NCBI GenBank assembly: GCA_964572855.1
Contig: CAZNGF010000061.1
Location: 1 to 15,079 of the forward strand
Length of the DNA: 15,079 nucleotides
Direction: 5' to 3'
Source of the DNA: CAZNGF01 sp964572855
GTDB lineage: Bacteria; Bipolaricaulota; Bipolaricaulia; RBG-16-55-9; JAJCYT01
Below the pieces are notes generated by a model that worked only from the letters and a program-made list of their open reading frames with translations, made no database searches and was not told where the DNA came from. Positions 1-6,545 of the stretch are shown piece by piece; within the stretch, counting starts at the first letter, position 1; every line of letters starts with the position of its first letter. Made by a program: the position numbers and the translations under genes.

Positions 1-2
1 CC

Positions 3-215
3 TCAAACGAGGACGCTGCCATCGATGAAGGAGTCGCTTTTACACAACCTTCTTGACACGGCCACGGCCAGCTCGTGCAGCGTGAAGGTCTGGCCGTCCC
101 GGGGCAGGTCGATCGTGATCGTGGGCGGCGTCGTGTCGTTGGCCGCGCGCGTGCCGACGCTCAGGATGGCCAACAACAGCGCCGCGCCAAGGAGCAGGCT
201 GCGTCGTAGGGTCAT
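3..215 (-). CDS. Secreted Ig-like domain protein, apparently truncated
   Basis: The ATG at 215 was chosen because an AAAGGAG ribosome binding site (221-227) sits just upstream; the longer in-frame start near 260 would lie upstream of the -10 box. The product is 70 residues. A typical signal peptide comes first (MTLRR, then a Leu/Ala-rich core, likely cleavage after GTRA). It is followed by NDTTPPTITIDLPRDGQTFT, which matches the opening strand of bacterial Ig-like repeat domains of extracellular proteins. After about residue 51 (HELAVA) the resemblance stops; the remaining 19 or so residues are unlike the family and end at a TGA. A complete Ig-like domain needs about 80 residues, so the gene is either broken near position 60 or joined to foreign sequence there. 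Function beyond secretion is unknown. It may be a pseudogene or an assembly-edge artefact. Confidence 0.5.
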   Translation of the reverse strand: MTLRRSLLLGAALLLAILSVGTRAANDTTPPTITIDLPRDGQTFTLHELAVAVSRRLCKSDSFIDGSVLV

Positions 216-248
216 GAGCACTCCTTTCTGATGTTTCCACTGTTTTCC

Positions 249-254
249 ATTATA
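249..254 (-). promoter_or_regulatory. -10 box of the Ig-like fragment gene
   Basis: A perfect TATAAT reads on the minus strand, 33 bases upstream of the ATG at 215. At 17-base spacing the -35 position is TCCGCG, which is poor, so only the -10 element is supported. The AAAGGAG at 221-227 follows in the short leader. Confidence 0.45.
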
Positions 255-296
255 AAGCACGACGCGCCGGCCGCGGATCTCCGGACGGGGAGGTGC

Positions 297-800
297 TCAG
301 CGCGCGCCTTCGTCCAGCCGCTTGCGGAACGTATGGCGCGCGGGGCTGTAGCCTAACCCTTCGTACAGGCGCAGGGCGGCCCGGTTGAAAGCCCAGACGT
401 TGAGCTCGACCTCGGCGATCCCGCGCTCGCGGGCCCAGTCGTGCGCCCGCACCATCAGCGCCCGGGCCACGCCGCGGCGCCGGTGTCGGGCCGCGACGAT
501 CACGTCGCTCACGAACGCGTAACGCCGGGGACACAGCAACGGGTGCTTGGGGGCGGTGTGCTCGACGACGTGCAGCGTCCCGACCACACCGCGGTCGCAG
601 AGCGCGACGAACAGCACGTTGGCCGGATCCAGCAGCATGGTCTGGAACGCGTCGCGGGAAAGCGCCGAGTCGTCCGGTCGTCGGAACACATCGGGCAACG
701 CCTCGGCGTGGGCGTCCACGCCCTCGGCGTAGAGCGCGTTCAGCGTGTCGTAATCGCCCACCTCGGCTGTGCGAATCGTAATGTCCATGCACATGGGCAA
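297..800 (-). CDS. GNAT-family N-acetyltransferase
   Basis: A 167-residue protein with the layout of a single-domain GNAT acetyltransferase, which transfers acetyl from acetyl-CoA to an amine. The N-terminal strand MDITIRTAEVGDYDTL and helix come first. The acetyl-CoA pyrophosphate-binding motif A follows as VSDVIVAARHRRRGVARAL (about residues 97-115, core RRRGVA). Motif B is NVWAFNRAALRLYEGLGY (about 134-151). The substrate cannot be told; small amines, antibiotics and protein N-termini are all possible. The start is ambiguous: TTG at 800 lies 6 bases after GGGAG, while ATGs at 794 and 788 are further from it but give a more usual N-terminus (MDITIR). The gene is monocistronic and divergent from the DUF2807 gene. 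Length is normal and motifs are intact. Confidence 0.88.
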   Translation of the reverse strand: MPMCMDITIRTAEVGDYDTLNALYAEGVDAHAEALPDVFRRPDDSALSRDAFQTMLLDPANVLFVALCDRGVVGTLHVVEHTAPKHPLLCPRRYAFVSDVIVAARHRRRGVARALMVRAHDWARERGIAEVELNVWAFNRAALRLYEGLGYSPARHTFRKRLDEGAR

Positions 801-857
801 TCAGTGCTCCCGCCAGGCCGCAATAGATGGAATCCCGGACGGATCCCGACACGCGCC

Positions 858-886
858 ATTATAGGCGTACGGGATGCCGACATCAG
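858..886 (-). promoter_or_regulatory. Promoter of the GNAT gene
   Basis: A perfect TATAAT lies on the minus strand at 863-858. With a 17-base spacer the -35 is CTGATG (886-881), a weak match to TTGACA. The predicted start is about 50 bases upstream of the coding start. Confidence 0.5.
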
Positions 887-941
887 CGCCAACGCGACGA
901 TTTCGGTTATGCTGACCGAAAAGAGGAACGAGGTGAACCGC

Positions 942-1727
942 ATGTCAAACGGAAAGACGTTGGCGATAATCGCGGCGGCCTTGATGCTCGGGTACCTCGC
1001 GTTCAACTGGAGCGCCGTGTCGATTGCGGGCTCGGGCAACATCGTGGCGCAGGACGAACCGCTGGCGGGCTTCGACGCAATCGAGCTCAGCCACGCCTTC
1101 CGGGTGAACGTGAGCCGGGCCCGCGCCTTCAGCGTGCGCTTGCAGGTCGACGACAACGTCGTCCCCTACCTGCGCGTGGACACGTCGAGCGACATCCTAC
1201 GGATCGGGTTGAAGCCGTTTCGCCACTATCGGCTCCAGGACGTCACGCTCTCCGCCGAGGTCACGCTGCCCGCGCTGCGCGGCGTCGAGCTGAGCGGGGC
1301 GAGCCGGTTGAGCCTGTCGGGCTTCGCCTCCGACGAGCGGTTCCGGGCCGACCTCTCGGGGGCAAGCGCGCTGGAGGGCGAACTCGTGGCCGGCGACGTG
1401 TCGCTCGACCTGTCGGGCGGCAGCCGCTTCGAGGGGACGCTCGAGGCCCGGGATCTGCGGGTCGAGGCCTCCGGCGCCAGCCGCGTGACCCTGAGCGGCA
1501 CGGCGCGCGGCCTGTCTCTGGACGTCTCCGGCGCAAGCCAGATCGACCTTTCCGGCCTGCCGCTGGGCGACGCCACGGTCGACGCCAGCGGCGCCAGCGC
1601 GGTCACCGTCCGCGCCTCGGGCACGCTGCACGTCGACGCCAGCGGCGCCTCGCACGTGTCGTACCTGGGCGAGCCGACGCTGGGCCGGATCGACACCTCG
1701 GGCGGGTCGCGGGTCGAACCGCGCTAG
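942..1727 (+). CDS. Membrane-anchored DUF2807 (GIN) beta-helix protein
   Basis: A 261-residue protein. The ATG at 942 was chosen because GAGGTG lies 6 bases upstream; in-frame starts further up cross the promoter region of the neighbouring gene. One N-terminal hydrophobic segment (about residues 6-26) is an uncleaved anchor or signal. The rest matches DUF2807, the putative auto-transporter adhesin head (GIN) domain: the opening GSGNIVAQDEPLAGFDAIEL is typical. The C-terminal half then carries eight SGAS/SGGS steps (ELSGAS, DLSGAS, DLSGGS, EASGAS, DVSGAS, DASGAS twice, DTSGGS), spaced like rungs of a right-handed beta-helix. The family is extracytoplasmic and functionally uncharacterised; adhesion or envelope sensing is only suggested by name. 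Its stop codon overlaps that of the convergent lipoprotein gene. Confidence 0.88.
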   Translation: MSNGKTLAIIAAALMLGYLAFNWSAVSIAGSGNIVAQDEPLAGFDAIELSHAFRVNVSRARAFSVRLQVDDNVVPYLRVDTSSDILRIGLKPFRHYRLQDVTLSAEVTLPALRGVELSGASRLSLSGFASDERFRADLSGASALEGELVAGDVSLDLSGGSRFEGTLEARDLRVEASGASRVTLSGTARGLSLDVSGASQIDLSGLPLGDATVDASGASAVTVRASGTLHVDASGASHVSYLGEPTLGRIDTSGGSRVEPR

Positions 1728-2446
1728 TCGGCCGGCAGCGAAAAGCAGAGCGCCAACTCGGCGCCCTCGAACGGGAAGAAGCGCAGGATGAACGCTTGCG
1801 CGGCGCGCGGCACGTCGTAGACGAGCCGGCCGCCGGTGGCCGCGCCGGGTTCGAGGTCGGCCGAGCGGAACGGGCTCTCGACCCAGTCCGTCGCCAGACC
1901 GTGGAAGTAAGCACGCCCGGCGGCTGAAAGCGCGAAGAAGCGGCGGCTCGCGCTCAGCCCGGGCGCCAGCGCCCGGACCTTCAAGTCCACGACCACGAAG
2001 CGGTTCCCCTCGTGCGGCACCCAGCGCACGATTTTCTCGGCGGTCTCGACGCCCCGGAGCGTGAGCCGGTAGTCCGCGTTCTCGGCGCTGCGGCGATAGC
2101 AGGCCGGGCGTGGCGCGCCCACGCGGATCGTGGCCGCCGCTTCGGCGGAAGCGCCTCGATCGTCCCGAACCCTCAACCGCACCCGATAGTCCCCCGGACG
2201 CTCGAACGTGTGCGTGACGCGTGGCCCGACCGCGCTCGCGCCGTTGCCCAGCGCCCAGCGATAGTCGACCACCATCCCGTCGGGGTCCGACGACCCGGTT
2301 GCGTCGAAGGCCGCGGTGAGCGGGGCGGGGCCCTGGGGGGGATCGGCCCGGAGGACCGCCGCGGGTGCGAGGTTGGCCGCGCAGCCGGGCAGCGACGCGA
2401 GCGCCAGGGTCAAGGCCGGCCACAGCAGGAGTCGTTTGGGAGGCAT
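1724..2446 (-). CDS. PKD-domain lipoprotein with DUF4352-like C-terminus
   Basis: A 240-residue lipoprotein. The signal peptide ends in a lipobox LPGC with Cys22 as the lipidation site. Residues about 28-109 form a PKD domain, recognised by GSSDPDGMVVDYRWALGNG, THTFERPGDYRVRLRVRDDRG and the closing ATIRV strand. Residues about 115-240 (YRLTLRGVETAEK, NRFVVVDLKVRAL, YDVPRAAQAFILRF) resemble the Ig-like DUF4352 fold of secreted bacterial lipoproteins; this second call is less certain. It probably sits on the outer face of a membrane and makes protein or glycan contacts. No SD precedes the ATG; instead a -10 box ends 6 bases before it, suggesting a leaderless mRNA. The PKD domain closely resembles the one in the binding protein at 4283. 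The gene converges on the DUF2807 gene, sharing CTAG at the stops. Confidence 0.82.
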   Translation of the reverse strand: MPPKRLLLWPALTLALASLPGCAANLAPAAVLRADPPQGPAPLTAAFDATGSSDPDGMVVDYRWALGNGASAVGPRVTHTFERPGDYRVRLRVRDDRGASAEAAATIRVGAPRPACYRRSAENADYRLTLRGVETAEKIVRWVPHEGNRFVVVDLKVRALAPGLSASRRFFALSAAGRAYFHGLATDWVESPFRSADLEPGAATGGRLVYDVPRAAQAFILRFFPFEGAELALCFSLPAD

Positions 2447-2452
2447 GCGACC

Positions 2453-2491
2453 ATTGTAAGGGGAGCCGCTGGCGCCTGTAAGCGCACTTAC
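2453..2491 (-). promoter_or_regulatory. Leaderless promoter of the PKD lipoprotein, with inverted repeat
   Basis: On the minus strand TTACAG (2481-2476), 17 bases, then TACAAT (2458-2453), with the ATG only 6 bases further. The predicted transcription start therefore coincides with the start codon, and no Shine-Dalgarno is present. An inverted repeat GTAAG-cgca-CTTAC (2478-2491) overlaps the -35 and could be an operator; that part is speculative. Confidence 0.5.
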
Positions 2492-2547
2492 CGCGTCGGA
2501 CGGGCGCGCTCTGCTTCAATAAGGGGAGCCGGACCAAAGGAGGACCC

Positions 2548-2895
2548 ATGAACACCGCCGTGACGACCTACCGCGACGCCTTCCAGCGCCCGACCGCGCT
2601 CAACACGCTGCGCGAGCTGCTGCGCTGGCTGGCGCTGCGGGAGCACTGGGAGGCCTCGGTCGCGATCCCGACCTGCGAGTGCGTTGCGCGCCACTGGGCC
2701 ATCATCCCGCGCGAGGACGAGGTCTACGTCGAGGTGGTCACGGGCGTCGACGGCCAGAACCTGTTGCGCCGCTTCCCGGGCCTGTCGACGCTGCCCGTCA
2801 CGCCGGGAGATCGGGTCAACGTGATCTCGGGGGTGGCTTGCCACGGGCACGCTTTCTACTTCGGCCCGTTTGCCGAGGCGTACCGGAACCTCTGA
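2548..2895 (+). CDS. Small hypothetical protein
   Basis: A 115-residue protein that I do not recognise. The ATG follows a strong AAAGGAGG (2536-2543) with 4 bases between, and codon use matches the neighbours, so it is very likely translated. There is no signal peptide or membrane segment. The first 35 residues look helical (TLRELLRWLALREHWE); the rest alternates short strands (HWAIIPREDEVYVEVVTG, GDRVNVISG). Two cysteine/histidine spots, CECVARHW and ACHGH, could bind a metal but do not form a known motif. It lies between the divergent PKD lipoprotein and the CoA-transferase and could share a transcript with the latter, though that gene also has its own -10 box. Confidence 0.7.
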   Translation: MNTAVTTYRDAFQRPTALNTLRELLRWLALREHWEASVAIPTCECVARHWAIIPREDEVYVEVVTGVDGQNLLRRFPGLSTLPVTPGDRVNVISGVACHGHAFYFGPFAEAYRNL

Positions 2896-2910
2896 GCTGC
2901 GGCGCGCCGG

Positions 2911-2939
2911 TTTTCGCGGGCGGCGCTCCCGTGTATAGT
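2911..2939 (+). promoter_or_regulatory. Leaderless promoter of the CoA-transferase
   Basis: TATAGT at 2934-2939 is followed 7 bases later by the ATG at 2947, which would place the transcription start at the start codon. The -35 position holds TTTTCG, a weak match. No SD sequence lies before the ATG, which fits a leaderless transcript. Confidence 0.45.
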
Positions 2940-2946
2940 GGCCCCC

Positions 2947-4152
2947 ATGGTGGCCCCGAACTCCGACAAGCCGCTGGACGGAACGCGCGTGCTGGACGTG
3001 TCAACCTTCGTGACCGGCGGGTTTTGCTCGCTCATGCTGGCCTACCTCGGGGCTGAGGTGCTCAAGGTCGAGCCGCCGGACAAGGGCGACGCGCTGCGCG
3101 GCTCGGGACCGCCCTTTGTTGCGGGCGAGAGCGGCTACTTCCTGAGCGTCAACAGCGGCAAGCGCAGTTGCACGCTCAACCTCAAGCACGAGCGCGGGCG
3201 CGAGGTCCTGTATCAACTGGCCGAGGACGCCGACGTCTTTCTGGAGAACTTCCGGCCCGGCACGGCCGCCCGCCTGGGCGTGGCCTACGAGGACATTCGG
3301 CGGATCAACCCGGCGGTCGTGTACTGCTCGATCTCGGGCTTCGGCCAAACCGGGCCCGACCGCGACCGGCCCGCTTACGACCAGCTCATCCAGGCGCTCA
3401 GCGGCGTGATGAGCGTGACCGGCGAACCGGGCCGCCCTCCCGCCAAGGTGGGCGTGCCGCTGAGCGACCTGACCGCGGCCATGTGGGGCGCCTACGGGAT
3501 TCTGGCCGCGCTGCTGCGGCGCGAACGCACCGGCCAGGGGGACTATCTCGACGTGGCCATGTTCGACGGCGTGTTGCCCTGGCTCACCAAGCAGGCCGGC
3601 GTCTACTTCGCCACGGGCGAGGAACCGCAGCGCATGGGCTCGAAAGACCCCGTGATCGCGCCTTACCAGGTCGTGCCCACGCGCGACGGCTACCTCAACC
3701 TGGCCATCGGCAACGACAAGCTCTTCGGGCAATTCTGCCAGGCGCTGGGGCGGCCCGAGCTGGCCGAGGACGAGCGCTTTGCCACCAACCGGGGACGCAT
3801 CGAACACCGCGACGCGCTCGACGCGGCCCTGGAGGCGATCTTCCTGAAGCGCCCGACCGACGACTGGGTTCGACTGCTGGCCGGGGAGCACAACCTGCCC
3901 GTCAGCCCCGTGCTGAGCGTGGGGCAGGCGCTCAACCACCCGCAGGCGCGCGCCCGCGGGGTCGTGCGCGAGATGGACCACCCCACCTGCGGGACGATCC
4001 GGGTGCTCAACCTGCCGCTGCGGTACGCCGAGGCGGACGGGGACTTCGCCGGTCCGCCCCCGACGCTGGGCCAGCACACCGAGCCGGTCTTGCGCGAGCT
4101 CGGGTACGGGACGGCGGCGATCAAAGCGCTGCGGGAGGAGGGCGCGATCTAG
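2947..4152 (+). CDS. CaiB/BaiF family (class III) CoA-transferase
   Basis: A 401-residue cytoplasmic enzyme of the CaiB/BaiF (formyl-CoA transferase, class III) family, which moves CoA between carboxylic acids through an aspartyl-CoA thioester. The N-terminus LDGTRVLDVSTFVTG, then AYLGAEVLKVEPP and GDALRG, are hallmark family segments. The middle holds FLENFRPGTAARLG and SISGFGQTGPDRDRPAYD. The presumed catalytic aspartate is Asp174 in VGVPLSDLTAAMWG. The usual length is 390-410, so it is complete. The family serves carnitine, oxalate, succinate/malate and aromatic acid routes, and the sequence does not say which. ATG 2947 was chosen over an upstream in-frame GTG at 2938 because the GTG lies inside the -10 box. 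No partner dehydrogenase or ligase gene is adjacent. Confidence 0.92.
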   Translation: MVAPNSDKPLDGTRVLDVSTFVTGGFCSLMLAYLGAEVLKVEPPDKGDALRGSGPPFVAGESGYFLSVNSGKRSCTLNLKHERGREVLYQLAEDADVFLENFRPGTAARLGVAYEDIRRINPAVVYCSISGFGQTGPDRDRPAYDQLIQALSGVMSVTGEPGRPPAKVGVPLSDLTAAMWGAYGILAALLRRERTGQGDYLDVAMFDGVLPWLTKQAGVYFATGEEPQRMGSKDPVIAPYQVVPTRDGYLNLAIGNDKLFGQFCQALGRPELAEDERFATNRGRIEHRDALDAALEAIFLKRPTDDWVRLLAGEHNLPVSPVLSVGQALNHPQARARGVVREMDHPTCGTIRVLNLPLRYAEADGDFAGPPPTLGQHTEPVLRELGYGTAAIKALREEGAI

Positions 4153-4216
4153 CGGGAGCGGGCGCCGTGAATCGACCCAAGCGCGGCTGTCAATAGGCCG
4201 CATGGACGTTGTATCA

Positions 4217-4245
4217 TTGACTCGTTCGGCAAAAGCTAGTACGAT
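4217..4245 (+). promoter_or_regulatory. Promoter of the ABC importer operon
   Basis: TTGACT (4217-4222), 17 bases, then TACGAT (4240-4245). An AAGGGGG ribosome binding site (4271-4277) lies before the ATG at 4283. The leader between them is unusually AT-rich for this region and contains AGCTA...TAGCT arms around the -10 (about 4234-4258) that could be an operator. Confidence 0.6.
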
Positions 4246-4282
4246 AAAACGTTAGCTATCATGCGATTCTAAGGGGGTCTTC

Positions 4283-6490
4283 ATGAGCCATAAGATGTGG
4301 ATGGGCAGCCTTGTCGTGCTGCTCTCCTTCGTGCTATGGGGCTGCGGGGGACAGAACCAGGAGCCGTCGGCCCAGTTCGACGTCAACCCGGCCAGCCCGC
4401 AGGCGGGGGGCGAGGTCACGTTGAACGCCGGCGGGTCGAGCGATCCCGACGGCTCGATTTCGAGCTACACCTGGACGCTGCCCGACGGCACGACGCTTGA
4501 AGGTGAAAGCGTGACGCACACCTTCGCTGCGGCCGGCGACTACGAGGTCGAGCTCACCGTCGCCGACGACAAGGACGCCACCGCCACCACCACCCGGACG
4601 ATCACGGTGGCCCAGGCCCCAAGCGAGGACGACACCTCGTCCGACGCCAACGCCACCGAGGAAAACCGGCTCACCGAGACGGACAGCTCCCAGGACGACA
4701 CGACCTCGACGACCGGCACGAGCACGGCGTCGACGGACGGCGCCTCGGCGGAGACGGCCGCGGCCCAGCTCCAGGAGCACATCGCGCTCTCCGAGGGCAC
4801 GACGGTGCGCATCCCGGCGGGCAGCGAGCCGCGCTACCTGCTGCCCAACGCCACCGAAGGCACTTGGGAGAGCCAGATCAGCGGGCTCATCTTCGACACG
4901 CTGGTCGAGACCAACGACAACATGGAGAACATCCCGGCCATGGCCGAGGGCTGGGAGTGGAACGAACAGGAACTCTCCTACACCTTCCACATTCGCGAGG
5001 ACATCAAGTGGCACGACCACGAGGCGTCCGGCGAGACCGTGGACTGCGCCGACGTGCTGTTCTCGTTCAAGGCCTGGACGCACCCGAACTACCCCGGCGT
5101 GCGCTTCTCCAACTTCGAGAACGTGGTGGGCGCGCAGGCCTTCCGCGCCGGCGAGTCGGACGAGTGGCCCATCCCCGGCGTCAAGTGCCTGGACGACCAC
5201 ACGTTCTGGGTGCAGCTCACCCAGATCCAGCGCACGTTCCTGCCCTACGCCATCGCCTCCTCAGCCATCATGCCGCAGCACGTCTACGAACCCTACCTGG
5301 AGGAAAACGGCTACGAGATGCTGCAGGGCGCCGACACCGACCTGGGCAAGACGGTGGGCAGCGGGCCCTACCAGCTCGGCGAGTGGGAGGCGGCGCAGTA
5401 CGTCAAGCTCGAGCGCTTCAACGACTACTGGCGCGGACGCTGGGGCCGTCAGGTCGAGGTCGAGGACCAAGTGGCCTTCCCCGGCATCGACCAGATCTAC
5501 TGGGTGATCATGCCCGACACCGACGCCCAATACGCCGCGCTGCTCTCCGGCGAGGTCGACGTGCTGGACACGCGTAGCCAGGTGGACCAGTACTTCCAGC
5601 TCGAGAACAACCCGGAATTTGCCACCTACGAATACCCGCAGCTCGTCTACGACTACTGGCACTGGAACCTGCGCGAGGAGAAGTTCCAGGACGTCCAGGT
5701 GCGCAAGGCCATGTGTTCGGCCATCAACCGCCAGCAAATGGTGGACCAAGTGTTGCGCGGCCTGGGTGAGCTCACCAACGGCCCCTCGCACCCGCTGCGC
5801 TGGGACTGGGACCCCGCGCTGGAGGAGATCCACCCGCACTACGACCCCGAGCGCGTGGTCGAGCTGATGGAGGAGGCCGGCTGGACCATCGAGAAGGACG
5901 CCGACGGCTCGATCAGGCAGGGCGCGGTCTGGACCAAGACGACCGAGGACGGCGAGACCATGACCATGACGTTCGAGATCGCCCACAACACGCCCAACCC
6001 GCGGCGGCAGGACTTCGCCATCATCATGCAGCAGCAGCTCTCCGAGCTGGGCTTCAAGGCCTCGGTGCGCCCGATGGAGACCAACGCCTTCTACAACGAC
6101 TACCTGGAGGGCAGCCACGACTTCGAGACGGCCATCGCGGGCTGGCGCATGGGCACCGACCCCGACGGCACCTCGATCTGGCACAGCGACAGCTTAAGCC
6201 CCAACGGGTTCAACTGGCACGCCTACAGCAACCCCGAGGTCGACCGGCTGCTCGAGGAGGGCCTGCAGTACGCCCAGATCGAGAAAGCCAAGCCGGTCTA
6301 CCAGGAACTCAACCGGCTGCTGGTCGACACGATGGGCTACTGCTGGCTGGCGTTCCCGAGCGCGACCTTCGCGTCCAAGCCGGGGCTGGAAGGCATGGAG
6401 CAGTGGAGCCCGCTGAGCCCGTACTCGCACCTGACGGAGTGGTACTGGGACGGCCAGGGCGTGCCCGTGTCCGTCATGGAAGGGAACTAA
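4283..6490 (+). CDS. Peptide-type ABC binding lipoprotein with N-terminal PKD domain
   Basis: A 735-residue lipoprotein. The signal peptide ends LWGC with Cys21 as lipid anchor. Residues about 28-110 are a PKD domain (GSSDPDGSISSYTWTLPDGT, THTFAAAGDYEVELTVADD). Residues about 111-158 form a flexible Ser/Thr/Asp-rich linker. From about 165 to the end is a family 5 extracellular solute-binding domain (SBP_bac_5, the DppA/OppA group), with LIFDTLVETNDN, LSYTFHIREDIKWHD, VGSGPYQLGEWEAAQYVKL (near residue 360), VRKAMCSAINRQQMVDQVL and FNWHAYSNPEVDRLLEEGL. It would capture oligopeptides or similar solutes outside the membrane and pass them to the permeases just downstream. Plain family members are about 520-600 residues; the extra length is the PKD and linker, an uncommon fusion. 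The substrate is not certain: nickel, sugars and opines are also carried by this family. Confidence 0.92.
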   Translation: MSHKMWMGSLVVLLSFVLWGCGGQNQEPSAQFDVNPASPQAGGEVTLNAGGSSDPDGSISSYTWTLPDGTTLEGESVTHTFAAAGDYEVELTVADDKDATATTTRTITVAQAPSEDDTSSDANATEENRLTETDSSQDDTTSTTGTSTASTDGASAETAAAQLQEHIALSEGTTVRIPAGSEPRYLLPNATEGTWESQISGLIFDTLVETNDNMENIPAMAEGWEWNEQELSYTFHIREDIKWHDHEASGETVDCADVLFSFKAWTHPNYPGVRFSNFENVVGAQAFRAGESDEWPIPGVKCLDDHTFWVQLTQIQRTFLPYAIASSAIMPQHVYEPYLEENGYEMLQGADTDLGKTVGSGPYQLGEWEAAQYVKLERFNDYWRGRWGRQVEVEDQVAFPGIDQIYWVIMPDTDAQYAALLSGEVDVLDTRSQVDQYFQLENNPEFATYEYPQLVYDYWHWNLREEKFQDVQVRKAMCSAINRQQMVDQVLRGLGELTNGPSHPLRWDWDPALEEIHPHYDPERVVELMEEAGWTIEKDADGSIRQGAVWTKTTEDGETMTMTFEIAHNTPNPRRQDFAIIMQQQLSELGFKASVRPMETNAFYNDYLEGSHDFETAIAGWRMGTDPDGTSIWHSDSLSPNGFNWHAYSNPEVDRLLEEGLQYAQIEKAKPVYQELNRLLVDTMGYCWLAFPSATFASKPGLEGMEQWSPLSPYSHLTEWYWDGQGVPVSVMEGN

Positions 6491-6533
6491 GGCAACCCGC
6501 CCGGCGGCGGTCAACCCGCCGCCGGGCGCTGCC
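6491..6533 (+). promoter_or_regulatory. Strong GC hairpin between binding protein and permease genes
   Basis: Arms CGCCCGGCGGCGG (6498-6510) and CCGCCGCCGGGCG (6516-6528) form a perfect 13-bp stem with a 5-base loop, extended by GGCA/TGCC. It starts right after the stop of the binding-protein gene. No T-run follows, so it is not a standard terminator. Such hairpins often protect the upstream message from 3' decay or allow partial termination, giving more binding protein than permease. Confidence 0.75.
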
Positions 6534-6545
6534 CCTCAAGCGCCC

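Noticed and set aside
1197..2555. Long open frame of 452 codons on the minus strand
   Set aside because: It runs antisense through the DUF2807 gene and in a shifted frame through the PKD lipoprotein. Its Arg/Gly/Ala-rich composition is typical of a GC-rich shadow frame.
4183..4201. GCGGC/GCCGC hairpin after the CoA-transferase gene as terminator
   Set aside because: The stem is only 5 bp and no T-run follows.
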